Assembly: GCA_035610835.1 (NCBI GenBank)
Contig: CM069449.1
Coordinates: forward strand, 57,759,782 to 57,823,781
DNA from: Ophiura sarsii
Lineage: Eukaryota > Echinodermata > Ophiuroidea > Amphilepidida > Ophiuridae
Length of the DNA stretch: 64,000 nucleotides
Direction: 5' to 3'
Shown here: positions 1-13,200 of the stretch, in pieces
Position numbering within the stretch: the stretch's first letter is position 1
How the letters are laid out: each line of letters begins with the position of its first letter
Made by a program: the position numbers and the translations under genes
The notes under the pieces: model-generated
What the model was told of the DNA's origin: nothing
What the model saw: only the letters and a program-made list of their open reading frames with translations
Database searches by the model: none

Positions 1-2240
1 TGTGTATCTTCCGCCTTTCAACGCTCGTGTTTGTACGCCAGCGCCGCGAGTATTCGCGCGCGTTATGTGATGCAATGGACCCACGTCACATGAGGTTGAG
101 CTCGCGTAAAGTACGCCTGCTCAACCTCACCCTAAAACGGTCCCCGGAATCTCTGTTGTGCGCACTACGTCATCTCGACCTCTGATTGGTTGGTGCTCAA
201 ACGTGAGAACTGAAAAACTCATGAGCTTTTCCACGCACCATCACGCCCCACTGCGTCGGTGGTTACGGCGCAGCGGGAGCACTGCGTTGGTGGATACGGC
301 GCAGCGTGACGATCGTTAAAAAGGCTTCAGTTTAAATTTGACCAATCGGGTGCTTTGGTGTTGTTGGTTGGCAGTATTTTGTGAGTTCAAGCATGCGTGC
401 GCAGACTGATCGAAGTGCGCCCACGTATGTCGAACTGTGGCCAGGAGATTATGTGCCGTAGGTCCATTAGTAGAATACGCGGTTACGTCACTGTCCCGAG
501 ATGGCCAAACAGAGTATAGAACCTAAGAGCTCAAACGATGAACGCACTAGGAAGCCATGATTGTGTGCATATGTCTATGGGAATCGAGACAAATTGGAGA
601 ACAGAATTAGGGCATTTTGCAAAAACGCAATACATTGTGGTGGTGTCTTTAAAGTTTTATTGACTGAGAGCGGTGCAAATATCTCCATAGATAATATAGA
701 AATATTTGCATTTGTCCGGGTTCAGGTTCGCTTCTATGGTAAAAGTCTTACGCAAATGAATTTACATTTATGAGCCATACATACTAGTTTAACAGTGATG
801 CCCTATTCATTTCCCTTACATTGTGTCCTTTAGCTCAGTGGCTGAGACGAGTCTGGGCATCAATTTAAAGTAAAGTTAAAGGTGTATGTTCCGATCACTT
901 AAGATTTTTTTTCACATCGTCATATTTTGATATCAGAAAAGAAAACCCATATTTTTCTAGACGTTATTGGCCAAAATGCAGTGAATTACTGCCAAAGGTG
1001 GTTAACCACCTGGCCAGTTTGTGTACTACTTAATGGGTAAATTTAATGTCACCTTGTGCTTCTAAAATAAGAACCAAACTTTCGAATATGACTATTTTAA
1101 GGATGACCCTTCGTGTAGAATAGAAAACATCAAGTTGAATATTGGGCCAATAATCGGAAGATCTACCTTTAACAAACACATTAAACTAAGGATATCGTGC
1201 TGTCAAGTACGTTGTGTTACAGACGAAATGTGTTCTAAAATACTCGCTTTAAAAACTGTTACCCGAAACATGCTGACTTGAGACGTATTTCATAGAGTAA
1301 TGTTGTTGTCGTCCAAGAAAAAACAATATCATTTATAACGGTGAAATTTCACGAACGAAATACAAGGGGCCGTATTCTCGTATGGTTCTAGTTTAAAACC
1401 GTGTCTAACTAAACTCGTATCTAAATAAACGCGAGTTTATCTTTTAAACGACATGTTTAACAAAACCCGATTTTAAAGTCCGCAAATTCCGTCCCCATAG
1501 TGGTCGTGCGTTCACTGTATACGGGTATTCAATTTATTGTGGCCCACATGGGTTACAATAGATATCGACCGATTCCTCAAATGCGCGTGTATTTTACACG
1601 ATCTGCACGTCAGCTTGCACCGGGCACGGTTGAGTAATCATTCAAGTCATACAATTGGTGCATTCGTTTAGTTAAACGCGTGTTAAACTACCCCCCATAC
1701 CATTTTAAATTTGTAAGACACTTTTCAGTGAGTTAGACGCGTGTTTAAGTAAGACCATTTTTGAGAATTACGTGTAAAACGATATGTTTAAATTCAAAGT
1801 TAAACGCGTATTAAGCTTAAATACGAGCCAAGATGTTTATAATTTACAATGTTTTAATATTGGTCACGTGTAACTCGTGATAAAAACTTGAACAATATAA
1901 ATATACGACTAGAACTATACAGTGCTGGTCATAAAATTACTTTTTAGAAAACAAACAGAACAAAATGTGTGAGTCACCATTTGATAGCTTGTTAACACAA
2001 TAACTGTTTATGAGGTATATTGAGGAAACTCCGTGTCCGTGACATATTGGGTCTCAACTCATTATCTCCTTACTATCGTAACCCGATTACCTAAGTGATA
2101 AATAGTTGTTCCAAGTGAAATGTTGGTTTTTCTATCGTTAAGGCAAGCTACACGTAATGCTCCATACTATATACATGTACGTGCAAAGCATATACTTACA
2201 ATACCGTTGTGTCGCTATCTCAACATTTCTTATCCTACAG
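1..2240. other. Non-coding stretch upstream of gene A exon
   Basis: I see no supportable gene here. It is probably an intron of gene A, because the exon at 2241 starts with a splice acceptor. The first 540 bases are richer in G+C than the rest. They hold an 11-bp inverted repeat (91-101 with 119-129, TGAGGTTGAGC) and a two-copy direct repeat of about 31 bp at 249-310. Between 1420 and 1820 several ACGCGT or ACGCGA cores lie inside TTTAAACGCG-like contexts. At 829-860 a stretch resembles a tRNA A box (TAGCTCAGTGGC) without a convincing remainder. Confidence 0.5.
873..1090 (+). repeat. Dispersed repeat, copy 1 (pair with 48199-48455)
   Basis: This segment aligns by eye with 48199-48455 in the same orientation. 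Shared stretches include TTTGTGTACTACT, AATGGGTA and AAAATAAGAACCA in the same order and spacing. The inner part is more diverged. It is an interspersed repeat of unknown class, and no TIR or target duplication was resolved. Confidence 0.55.
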
Positions 2241-2565
2241 CCCGAGTTAGACACAATCTTACCTTCCGACAGCACTTCAAGGAGTACCAACACATCAAGA
2301 AACACTGGGGCTGCCAATAACAATAAACCTCCGATGGATCCGCGTCGTGACATGCACGGTGGCCCGCAAGGCATGAGTGTATTACAGGCCTATGATAGGC
2401 AACGCCGTGCCCGCGAGTGCGTTGGTGCGGAACAAAACTCACGATTAACACTTACCCCATTTGCTAGCACAGAAAACATTGGTAGTCGGGATAGTGTTGT
2501 GTCAAGCCATAGTTCTTCCTATGGGTTTTTCAAACGAGGCAAAAAGAAGGGAGGTGGAAGAGGAG
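2241..2565 (+). CDS. Gene A, internal exon (unidentified protein, low-complexity tail)
   Basis: A splice acceptor (pyrimidine tract then CTACAG) ends at 2240, and a strong donor GAG|GTATGT starts at 2566. The exon carries 108 codons plus one base. Its last G joins the AT at 4292-4293 to give an in-frame Asp codon, so the two exons join without a break. The peptide is Ser/Thr/Asn-rich at first (SRSTNTSRNTG), then has an Arg-rich segment (AYDRQRRARE), a Ser-rich run (SVVSSHSSSYG) and a basic Gly/Lys patch (FKRGKKKGGGRG). No domain is recognisable. The composition suggests a disordered cytoplasmic segment that could be phosphorylated. Upstream exons must lie before the window or undetected in the first 2.2 kb. 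Confidence 0.7.
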
Positions 2566-3340
2566 GTATGTATGATCATTTGGGACAAGAATATTGGCAT
2601 TTTGGAGGGCTAGCTATTATAGATTCTTATATAGTGGGTGTGGTTTGAGATGTCAGCAGGCAATTTGATTGGTTTTTAGCTGATTTTCAGCCGACACGCC
2701 CATACATTATGAGACAATGGTGTATAGTTTGGGGCGGGGTTTAATTCATTCGAAAAATAATACCTTCAGCGCGTATGATCGATCAACGCGTCATCGCGTT
2801 AGCGTGCCCTACACAAAGTCGCCGCCGTATGCGTTATGGGTATAACGCAGCGATGACAGGTGCGTGTGTGCTAAAGAACGCGATTAATTTGAAGCAGGAT
2901 GTTGGAAAACAGCTCGCTGGATTCGCCGATTTTATACTAAGAACTATGTTTTATTCTCTAAATTGTACACCATTCGTCCACTTTTGGACATTGGTTGATA
3001 TGGTGAATCCAAGAGTGGAATGCAAAGAAAATTGAAAGAACTAATTTAGTAATAGACACTTATGGTAATATAAACATATCAACAGTGCTAAATAAGTTGC
3101 ATATCCTAATTGATTGAACATTAGGAAATCATTCTTTTAAATTGTAACGTGCGTCATTACTCCGTAAGGACAAATTGGTCATGGGCTGATATGAGGTTTC
3201 TTAACCCTAAATGCTCTTGATGCTAAGATTATGTTATAGCATTATAAAGATTTGGATTTTGAACTTTAGAAATGGGTAAAAAATGTAAAGCTATATTCGA
3301 TGCAAATTATATACATCGTTGGTTCTGAGGCTGAAAAGCA

Positions 3341-3905
3341 CTTGCTTATTTACTTGCTTACTTGCTTATGGCTACTCAAAAGATTGGACTTCTGTGATGG
3401 CCTTCCACACTGCTCTATTATGCATGCAATTTTTCAGATCTTGTCCGGTGTCATGTGTCCTGATTTAGTCTTTCCTGGGTTATCCCCTGGATCTCCTTCC
3501 ACGCTTGGGTTGCAACAAGAGAACTTTGGCCGCTGCTTCGTCCTTTGCCCGAAAACAGTGTCCTGCAAGTTTTAGTCTCCGACTGTAGCCTCACAGAAAT
3601 TGGCAATAGATACACATCTTTATTGTTGGTATGCGATTGCCATGAAACATCTAGCGCCTTTCTTAGGAGACGAATGTAGCAGCCATCTAAGGCCTTCTGT
3701 TTTGGAAGTAATTCACCAGGATTCTGCTCCATATATCAGGACTGGGTCCACTGAGGTTGTAAATAGCCTCAGCTTTATGTCCCTTGGGAGCCTACTTTTC
3801 CAGATATTATTCTGTTTATTACATGCTTTCCTGATGTTGATCAGTCCAATTGATATCAACAGATATGAACCTCCAAGATTAAACACAAGGCCGCGCTGCA
3901 AACCA
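3341..3905 (-). mobile_element. Decayed non-LTR retrotransposon 3' end (reverse transcriptase C-terminal part)
   Basis: On the minus strand two overlapping frames, about 3901-3713 and 3732-3451, read as one reverse transcriptase C-terminal region split by a frameshift. Recognisable pieces in order are the thumb-like segment SRLPRDIKLRLFTTSVDPVL followed by IYGAESW, then LDGCYIRLLRKALDVSWQSH. Reading on past a stop codon gives AVWKAITEVQSFE near 3380-3415. These strings are typical of the C-terminus of LINE ORF2 proteins annotated in many marine invertebrates. A short simple repeat of GCAA/GTAA type (3341-3370) lies where a LINE 3' tail would be. The element is antisense within the intron of gene A, 5'-truncated and non-functional. 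Confidence 0.65.
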
Positions 3906-4291
3906 GTACGTTTGGCTCATACGTATAAGTGACTTGTACGTACAACTTTACATACAATCATGAATTATATGACAAATATTATACATTTATCCAGTTTAAG
4001 GTCTATTGGTTACTGCCAAAAACATTTATCAGTAAAATACTAGTTACTGGTTATTGGTTACTGGTTACTGTCGCGTGTATTGGGTGTTGGATAGCGTCAA
4101 CATTATCAGAATGTGCTGTCTGTTTACATACTTCGCATCGCTTTCGTGACGCTATTGCAATGTTCACATCATTTGAGTCGTGAACATTTGCTAAAGTCAC
4201 GCAGTGAGTAAACTGCCTTAAATTGTATAATCTGTAAATATGTGATGACGCTTCATAAATATTCAAATCAATTGTGCTCTATCTATTCCAG

Positions 4292-5364
4292 ATATATTGG
4301 ACTCGGCTCATTCTATTGAGATGGGCAACATGGCCGTCCTGGAAGACGATGAAAACGAAAGCGCCGGAAGTGACGTACCTATGTTACACCAACAAAAGTA
4401 CAGACACTATAGTGAGCCATCGGTGATGATGCGCAAAAAGAGCCCATTGGCTAAACCCGCTTCTCCAAGCAAATCGACGGAGACACATTTTGATACCACA
4501 GTGCATAGTGTTCCCCAAGGAAAAGTTGAACTTGGAAACCGTGAAGCTCCAGAGGGCGCTGTTACTGGTTCCTACGCCAATCAGGGATATGCTCATTACC
4601 AACCGTCCAATATGTCTGACGAAACAACTCAGATTAATAGTACTGCCGTCCATCGTAGAATTGATGGGCTCTATGAACAGCTCGAAGGATTAGAGAGAAA
4701 ATTCGACGAGCGAAAATGCGCCATAATCGAAGTGCTTCTTGGTAAAACAGTGCTGACTTCGCCAACATCTGGCTCTAATATGCGTGGCCCTGGGTATCAT
4801 CCAATGCCACCACCCCATCAAAGAGCAACTTCTCCATACAGGCGTTCTGAGTCAGGCACTACTGACACCCTAGTGGGAGACTCAAGTGACGTTTCAGTGA
4901 CTGACCCTAGAAGTCATGATCCCCTTCCGGATCAGACAACAGTTTCCGGTGACTACACTTCTCCAACAAGAAACCCACAAACAAGATTACTTAGACGTGA
5001 ACAAGAGGACAGTGGATTTAGACATTCATCTCTTCCAAATTCTATTGCAAAACAAGATGGCCAAATTGCAACAGATCCTGGAGTTATAGTAACGTCAACA
5101 TCACATCCCCCTCAAGGGGCAAATCCGGGACCTGACGTTGAAAGGAGGGCAAGGAATCCGGGACATTTTGGGAGACCTCCAAGACGAGGCTCCAGGCCAT
5201 TTTCAGTCCCCGGAAGAATCCAAGGAACTGGTGACAGAGGTGGTATGCAGCATGCCCCATCTCTGTCATTTCCGGCTGGTAACTGGTCCGGGTCAGAGGT
5301 CATATGGCTCGAAAGGAAAGGAGATGACTCAAGTTCATCTCGTTTGTCGTCGACATCATGTTAA
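4292..5364 (+). CDS. Gene A, terminal coding exon (unidentified protein)
   Basis: The acceptor CTATTCCAG ends at 4291. The exon reads open from the split Asp codon to TAA at 5362-5364, adding 356 residues. With the exon at 2241 this gives a 465-residue C-terminal part. It holds an acidic segment (VLEDDENESAGSD), a Ser/Pro-rich basic segment (RKKSPLAKPASPSKS), one short predicted coiled-coil or amphipathic helix (HRRIDGLYEQLEGLERKF, about 140 residues into the exon), then a long Pro/Ser/Arg-rich disordered region ending in SSTSC. I see no transmembrane segment or catalytic motif. It looks like the cytoplasmic tail of a receptor, channel or scaffold, but I cannot name the family. No clear polyadenylation signal was placed: the first AATAAA (about 5761) lies inside a palindromic repeat. 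Confidence 0.75.
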
Positions 5365-5638
5365 TGTTACGTTTGTGTTATAGGAACCGCACTTATACCA
5401 AAGAGTTTCACTTTTTGTTTGAAATTGTCTGAGTCAATACATTCCTTAGAGTCATAAACCTGTAGAGAGTCTTGTATAAACTTAGTGGTTTGGGATTTAT
5501 TAAGTTTTCTTGTTTGAACTCAGTTGTAGATAAATAATTTCTTACCAAATTGTTGTGATAGAACTGGCATGTACGGCGGCAAAAAAGCTTTTATAATCAA
5601 GTCGATATGGCATAGAGACAACGGTTTCTGGCAAGAAG

Positions 5639-5933
5639 AGGGGCGCCCTCTATCCTTTTTTTTTAAAGTAGATTTTCTTGCAGATTTACATTTCTGAGTT
5701 ACAGAGCAATACGATTCCTAATTACTTGAAAATCATAATTTTTAGAGTGAATATAGAGTGAAAATAAACTGTCCACTAGCGGACAATCTATTTTAAACCA
5801 TTTTGAATGATTTTGAAGTAATTATGAATCGTATCGCTCTGTAACTCAGAATTTATTAATGATTTATGATCAGAAATGGAAATCTGCAAGAAAGTCTACT
5901 TTCTAAAATAAATCATGGGTAGATGGCGCCCCT
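5639..5933. mobile_element. Palindromic (foldback) MITE, 295 bp
   Basis: The two halves are inverted copies of each other around TGTCCACTAGCGGACA (5772-5787). Outer ends read AGGGGCGCC at 5639 and GGCGCCCCT at 5933. The inner arms share CTTGCAGATTT and GTTACAGAGC with their complements. There is no ORF. Two related but partial copies start at 9486 and 54501. No target duplication could be seen, so the superfamily is unknown. Confidence 0.7.
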
Positions 5934-8900
5934 GGAAAATATATACATACATAATATGCCTTTAATAGCCGCATGGAAAGTATCAACACTTATTTTTTCC
6001 TGATGATAAAAGCCGTAAGACCGTCATGGGTGAATGAGGAGGGTGGTGGAGCGACGGAAGACGTTCGTACTCTTTATTTCTACCTGCATGTATTGTTGAA
6101 GCCAAAGAGCTTTCGATAATACGGTATATTGAGTACATAAACAAGTAGCAGTTATGTTCAAAACAGCTTTGTATACATTTTATTTTGATTTATATGTAAA
6201 TTTAGAGTGATTTTGATGTGCCAAGATGTGTATAGCAATAACTATGTTCGATACATAATATAGTGTATATTTGAAGAATAAGAATTAAGCTGTGGTTATT
6301 TTGTTTGATATACAGATGTAGTAATACTACAATAACAATAATATATAAAAACATTGTGTGACTTTTGAATACGGATTTTGAACGTGATATCATATTCGCT
6401 GGGAATCTGCCATCTTTATTTAAGGTCAAATCGGTGCGCACGCCGTCCTATCCCATTATATATAACATAACGCAGATAACTCACTATAGTCGATTCATAA
6501 AGTTTGGCCGCGGTACCATTTCAGTTCAAGGTAATACTTTCCAATTGAGGAGAGGTCGTGATTTGAAATATTATTCTATTCATTGAAACACATGGTTCTA
6601 AAGTTACATCGAATATAGTTCATATCAGGAATAGTAACAAAGATTTCTTGTGCCATTGTTAAAATGGATTTTCTTTCTATGTAATTTGATAATCATTTAC
6701 TTACACAAGAAAGTCATAAGAAGATATGATGTTCGATATGTGAAAATATGCCCAGCGAAATCAATAGCATATCTATTGATGCCGCAATTGTAACGGTTGT
6801 TCCAACTTGGTTCCTCTTATGTTAAATGGGAATACGTCTAAACCTGAAACCCATCGGCCAATATTTATGAATCTACTAAAGTCATAGGGTGAAGATCGCA
6901 TGCGGCAGTTATTTGATTATGAACGAGAATGGAGACCATTTAACGAGATGCGATCCCATCACATATTTTGGACTAATGCTCTACAATTTGAAGAGAAAAT
7001 TAATATTTCAGTTTGTTACGTTCATATTTTGATTGTTAATGTTTAGTAATAGCTATATAGATATGTTCCGATTGGTATATAACTGGTTTGTCATTCAAAT
7101 ACGAAATATTTACTGCCCCGGTTCCGCGTTGGTAGCATAATAATATAACGGGGGTTATTTCATTGCATAGGTCCATTTTAGGAGAAGTAGCGTCGGCACA
7201 GCGGGATTTCCTTTCAAACGCCTACCTTACTTTTTTACTCATCAAGTTGAATACGAGGTTAGTAAAATAACACATCGCTTTCATCACCCGTCTATATAAA
7301 TCACACGCTTACCGTTCATGTCTATACCTATTATAGTCTGCGTACTAAGGACATAATTCCAACCATGCGTGCGTGCGTACATGTGGGGGTGCGTGCGGGG
7401 GTGTAATTAGTCTATGGGTGTACGTGCGTAAACTCGGAAGTGCGTACCTGGCGCTTTCAAATATGACCGCGCGTCCTGATTGGTCAATCGTGAATCGCAT
7501 GCATGCTTATTTGTCCGAGCATTTATGAACTCGATGCAGCTTCGCGAACAGCAACAAAACACGCTCGTGTGAAATAGATTGAATTATGTCCATACTACTT
7601 TAACACAGACTTATAAGTTAAGTATGGAAACACGTAAGGAATAATCTTGTATATGCTTATTTGGTAGAAAGAAAACTGATGCTTCACTTGATTTTATTGT
7701 TATGCATTCATTGTAAATTGATCAAAATGAATCGATATCTGTAATGCTGAGCCTCACACATTAAAACCAATATTTGAAGTAGGGGATTTTTTTACATTGA
7801 AGTGATTTATTTAACAAAAGTATTTGTACATTAAACAGATATTGCTTTAAAGCATAATAATTTTATTTACATTATTAGTGTTTTCATTTATGTTTAGAAT
7901 GTTGATTTTCCATATATGTTTCTGTTAAGGTTGTTACAACCGATGAAGTTATGCTCCCTCAACACTTACTTAACTTTGAAAATCAAGGTATTGAGTAATT
8001 TAAACATTGAGCTTACATGTCTTTCATAAAACTTTGACTCGCACCTAAAGATTTCTTGTTTACCTCCGTTATCAATGGTTATACCTAACATCACTGCAGT
8101 ACAAAACATTGTTCACAGACTAAACAGTGCAAAAATGTGATAAAATAACCTCCACCTATTTTAATATAATATGTTAGAGATAGGGAAAATTTACCATAGT
8201 TGAAATCCAATGGGGTTTTTTTTCAAAGAACTAAAAATATGTGTTATTTTAGGACATTTGGGGTCTTAAGGTAAATAAAAAAGTGAACTGGATTGGAAAC
8301 AGAACGATGAATGGTCAACCCTTTGAAAGCAATGTAACGTCCAAAGAACTCACTCAGTAGTAGAGAGTGGACGCACAAAACCACTGGTCAAGTGATGAAA
8401 GTGAAGGATGCTGGTATATTGATCGAGAAATATTCTTTGACTCACGCCGGTGTGAAAGGAGCCATGGTCCGGCCTCCATAGACATGAATTGCGTATAGGA
8501 ATGAGTGCCCTATACCAACCAATATACTTTACTGTACAGGGCGGACTATGGCTACAGTGGACTACGTCTCCTACTATACCTGCTTTAACACAAGGTTTCC
8601 GTGATTCTAAGTGCAATAAATGAATGCATACATATTTTGCCTTGGGCTTCGTGGTACCAACATCCATTATTTTATGTTTAAATGAATAATCGTTTAGTGA
8701 TAATCGCTGTAAGATTTGACATACCTAGCTCAGAGAGAAAGGTCTTTCATGCGGTGAACAGCCATTTTCTGTTGTAGTCACACCAAGAAATCGGTCTATT
8801 TCACTTTCTCTAGACAATAATGTCACGCATACGTCATCGAATAGGCGCAGTACTATTTTTACGTGCCATTCGTTATGTGTACCTACACAGACAATTTATA

Positions 8901-9485
8901 TACGCACGATACGCCCATAAAGTGACGTCATTGTCTCGCAAAGCAAATAAAGCAGAGCTGCATACCGGGGGACCATGCAAAAGGCATAATGCAACCTTTG
9001 CCCCAATTTTCGAACAAGATCGGATCTCGAATCAAAGGACATAATATCATATTATAGTCAATATAAATACCAGCAACTTTGAAATATCCACGGTTATTAT
9101 CGAGAATAAATTGCTGCCATAGCTGATTATATTGGGCAGGATCATTGCCCTATGCAATACGTGTCTTCCCACGTGCACACGAGGAGCATGTGCACACGTG
9201 TGTTATGTACAGAGCCGTATATGCTATATTATTATTAAAAGTATATTGTAATTAATTAATCTTGCCACATTTTTGTATCTGAATGAATTATGACCTGTGA
9301 TATAAGATGATGATGTGTCGATGGCAAATAAAATATTTCATACATAAAATACTTTGTTGCTTTGTTTTCTTGATTTTCTCTACAACCTCTGTATTTTCTA
9401 ATGTAACCTTGATGTTATCACATGCACGAATCATGGTATACACGCTCTCATCAGAGAGCCTGCACTCAAAACCAGAATGTGCGTT

Positions 9486-9690
9486 AAAGGCATAGCATGC
9501 GATCTTGTTTTCATGGAACGCCCTCTATCTGTGATTTTTTTTCTCTCTTAAAATTGCATTTTATTCCTCAAATTTTAATTATAACGTTAACCATGAAACT
9601 AAAATACATTAAAGCTACAGAGCATTCCGTTTCCTAATTACTTCAAATCAGATTTTGAAATAAGTTGTCCTGGGACCAGGACAAGTTTAT
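9486..9690 (+). mobile_element. Partial copy of the palindromic MITE family
   Basis: It starts with AAAGGCATAGCATGCGATC and has the family strings ACGCCCTCTAT, CTACAGAGCATTCCG and CTAATTACTTC, with a central inverted repeat TGTCCTGGGACCAGGACA. The right arm is degenerate, so the far end is uncertain. It resembles 54501-54760 most closely. Confidence 0.5.
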
Positions 9691-9934
9691 TTTCTTTGTG
9701 GGTTTTTTTCTCGTTAAATAGAATATCATGGTTTGACATCGAGTTACGGTGTTTCCGGTTACGACCGCAACTGTACACGAGTGAACACACCCCTACGAAA
9801 AACTTTATGACGAAACAAATCATGTTGACAAATTTGTAGCATATTTCAATTATAATTTAGTAAAGTTCTGTAATTTTTTTTTACAGAAGGCGCTATTACT
9901 GGTTACAGTCCAAGTAGATTTATGAGTCCATGAT

Positions 9935-10264
9935 AAGGCCATAACAAAATAAAATTGTTTGCTTGCCCATAGATGCTCTCCAAAAGGTAGAGTCGGTTGG
10001 TCGGAATTTTTTTGTTTTGCTTTTTCAAATTAAGTATCTGAATATCAGAAATAGAGAAAAATAAAAAAATATTTTACTTTTTTTTCATTGTCTAAGTCCA
10101 AAACAGGACCTTAGATGTCCCATATGGGGTCACATGGGGTCAATCAAGGTCATATCCGTGACTTGATTTTTTATTTTATTTTTTGAAAAAAAAGAAAAGA
10201 AAAAAGTACACGGTAGGGACACGGTCGGTCGGACGAGGGCAAGCAAACAATTTTGTTGTTGGCC
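9935..10264 (+). mobile_element. TIR element (left flank of the 85-bp satellite)
   Basis: The ends form an inverted repeat: AAGGCC, then AT-rich bases, then TTGTTTGCTTGCCC (9955-9968), against GGGCAAGCAAACAA (10237-10250) followed by an A/T stretch and GGCC. The interior holds GGGTCACATGGGGTCAATCAAGGTCATATCCGTGAC-type sequence (10128-10162) that recurs in the copy at 22876-23168. No coding capacity. The 85-bp satellite begins at the very next base. Superfamily not assigned. Confidence 0.75.
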
Positions 10265-13200
10265 AATGTTGTTTCGCAAAGGGTGTGTGTGGTGATTAAA
10301 TGCTGGAATTCGAGGTGTGTCCGGTTATGGAAGATTACACTCTGTAATGTTGTTTTGCAAAGTGGGTGTGTGTGTGGTGATAAAATGCTGGAATTCGAGG
10401 TGTGTCCGGTTAAGGAAATATTACACTCTGTAATGTTGTTTGGCAAAGGGTGTGTGTTGTGATTAAATGCTGGGGTTCGATGTGTGTCCAGTTAAGGAAA
10501 GACTGCACTATGTTATGTTGTTTTGCAAAGGGTGTGTGTGTGTGTTGTGATTTAATGCTGGGTTCGGATTCGAGGTATTTCCGGTAAAGGAAAGACTACA
10601 CTCTGTAATGTTGCTTTGCAAATTGGGTGTGTATGTGGTGATTAAATGCTGGGACTCGAGGTGTGTCCGGTTATGGAAGACTACACTCTGTAATGTTGTT
10701 TTGCAAAGTGGGTGTGTGTGGTGATTAAATGCTGGGATTCGAGGTGTGTCCGGTTAAGGAAAGACTACACTCTGTAATGTTGCTTTGCAAATTGGGTGTG
10801 TATGTGGTGATTAAATGCTGGGACTCGAGGTGTGTCCGGTTATGGAAGATTACACTCTGTAATGTTGTTTTGAAAAGTGGGTGTGTGTGTGGTGATTAAA
10901 TGCTGGGATTCTAGGTGTGTCCGGTTAAGGAAAGACTACACTCTGTAATGTTGTTTTGCACAGTGGGTGTGTGTGTGTTGTGATTAAATGCTGGAATTCG
11001 AGGTGTGTCCGGTTAAGGAAAGACTACACTCTGTAATGTTGTTTTGCAAAGTGGGTGTGTATGTGGTGATTAAATGCTTGGATTCGAGGTGTGTCCGATT
11101 AAGGAAAAACTACATTCTGTAATGTTGCTTTGCAAATTGGGTGTGTATGTGGTGATTAAATGCTGGGACTCGAGGTGTGTCCGGTTATGGAAGACTACAC
11201 TCTGTAATGTTGTTTTGCAAAGTGGGTGTGTGTGTGGTGATTAAATGCTGGGATTCGAGGTGTGTCCGGTTAAGGAAAGACTACACTCTGTAATGTTGTT
11301 TTGCACAGTGGGTGTGTGTGTTGTGATTAAATGCTGGAATTCGAGGTGTGTCCGGTTAAGGAAAGACTACACTCTGTAATGTTGGTTTGCAAAGTGGGTA
11401 TGTATGTGGTGATTAAATGCTTGGATTCGAGGTGTTTCCGGTTAAGGAAAAACTACATTCTGTAATGTTGTTTTGCACAGTGGGTGTGTGTGTTGTGATT
11501 AAATGCTTGGATTCGAGGTGTGTCCGGTTAAGGAAAAACTACATTCTGTAATGTTGTTTTGCAAAGGGTGAGTGTGTGTAGTGATTAAATGCTGGGATTC
11601 GAGGTGTGTCCGGTTATGGAAAAACTACATTCTGTAATGTTGGTTTCCAAAGTGGGTGTGTATGTGGTGATTAAATGCTTGGATTCGAGGTGTGCCCGGT
11701 TAAGGAAAAACTACATTCTGTAATGTTGTTTTGCACAGTGGGTGTGTGTGTTGTGATTAAATGCTGGAATTCGAGGTGTGTCCGGTTAAGGAAAGACTAC
11801 ACTCTGTAATGTTGGTTTGCAAAGTGGGTATGTATGTGGTGATTAAATGCTTGGATTCGAGGTGTTTCCGGTTAAGGAAAAACTACATTCTGTAATGTTG
11901 TTTTGCACAGTGGGTGTGTGTGTTGTGATTAAATGCTTGGATTCGAGGTGTGTCCGGTTAAGGAAAAACTACATTCTGTAATGTTGTTTTGCAAAGGGTG
12001 AGTGTGTGTAGTGATTAAATGCTGGGATTCGAGGTGTGTCCGGTTATGGAAAAACTACATTCTGTAATGTTGGTTTCCAAAGTGGGTGTGTATGTGGTGA
12101 TTAAATGCTTGGATTCGAGGTGTGCCCGGTTAAGGAAAAACTACATTCTGTAATGTTGTTTTGCACAGTGGGTGTGTGTGTTGTGATTAAATGCTGGAAT
12201 TCGAGGTGTGTCCGGTTAAGGAAAGACTACACTCTGTAATGTTGTTTTGCAAAGTGGGTATGTATGTGGTGATTAAATGCTTGGATTCGAAGTGTGTCCG
12301 GTTATGGAAAAACTACATTCTGTAATGTTGGTTTCCAAAGTGGGTGTGTATGTGGTGATTAAATGCTTGGATTCGAGGTGTGCCCGGTTAAGGAAAAACT
12401 ACATTCTGTAATGTTGTTTTGCACAGTGGGTGTGTGTGTTGTGATTAAATGCTGGAATTCGAGGTGTGTCCGGTTAAGGAAAGACTACACTCTGTAATGT
12501 TGTTTTGCAAAGGGTGAGTGTGTGTGGTAATTAAATGCTGGGACTCGAGGTGTGTCCGGTTATGGAAAACTACACTCTGTAATGTTGGTTTCCAAAGTGG
12601 GTGTGTATGTGGTGATTAAATGCTTGGATTCGAAGTGTGTCCGGTTGAGGAAAAACTATATTCTGTAATGTTGTTTTTGCAAAGGGTGTGTGAGTGTGGT
12701 GATTAAATGCTGGGACTCGAGGTGTGTCCGGTTAAGGAAAGACTACACTATGAAATGTTGTCTTGCAAAGGGTGTGTGAGTGTGGTGATTAAATGCTGGG
12801 ACACGAGGTGTGTCCGGTTAAGGAAAGACTACACTCTGTAATGTTGTTTTGCACAGTGGGTGTGTGTGTTGTGATTAAATGCTGGAATTCGAGGTGTGTC
12901 CGGTTAAGGAAAGACTACACTCTGTAATGTTGTTTTGCACAGTGGGTGTGTGTGTTGTGATTAAATGCTGGAATTCGAGGTGTGTCCGGTTAAGGAAAGA
13001 CTACACTCTGTAATGTTGGTTTGCAAAGTGGGTATGTATGTGGTGATTAAATGCTTGGATTCGAGGTGTGTCCGGTTAAGGAAAAACTACATTCTATAAT
13101 GTTGTGTTGCACCGTGGGTGTGTGTGTTGTGATTAAATGCTTGGATTCGAGGTGTGTCCGGTTAAGGAAAAACTACATTCTGTAATGTTGTTTTGCAAAG

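Larger units (their letters stand above)
5365..9934. other. No gene recognised; repeats only
   Basis: Both strands contain only short unsupported frames. Contents I can name are the palindromic element at 5639-5933, a 30-base fragment of the CACTTTCC...GGAAAGTG MITE end at about 5962-5990, a G/T-rich GTGCGTGCG tract near 7360-7400, a CACGTG-rich hairpin at about 9160-9205, and a second palindromic-family fragment from 9486. The rest is AT-rich unique-looking sequence. Confidence 0.45.

Noticed and set aside
8350..8667. 105-codon minus-strand frame
   Set aside because: No recognisable motif, no splice or promoter support, and length expected by chance in 64 kb.
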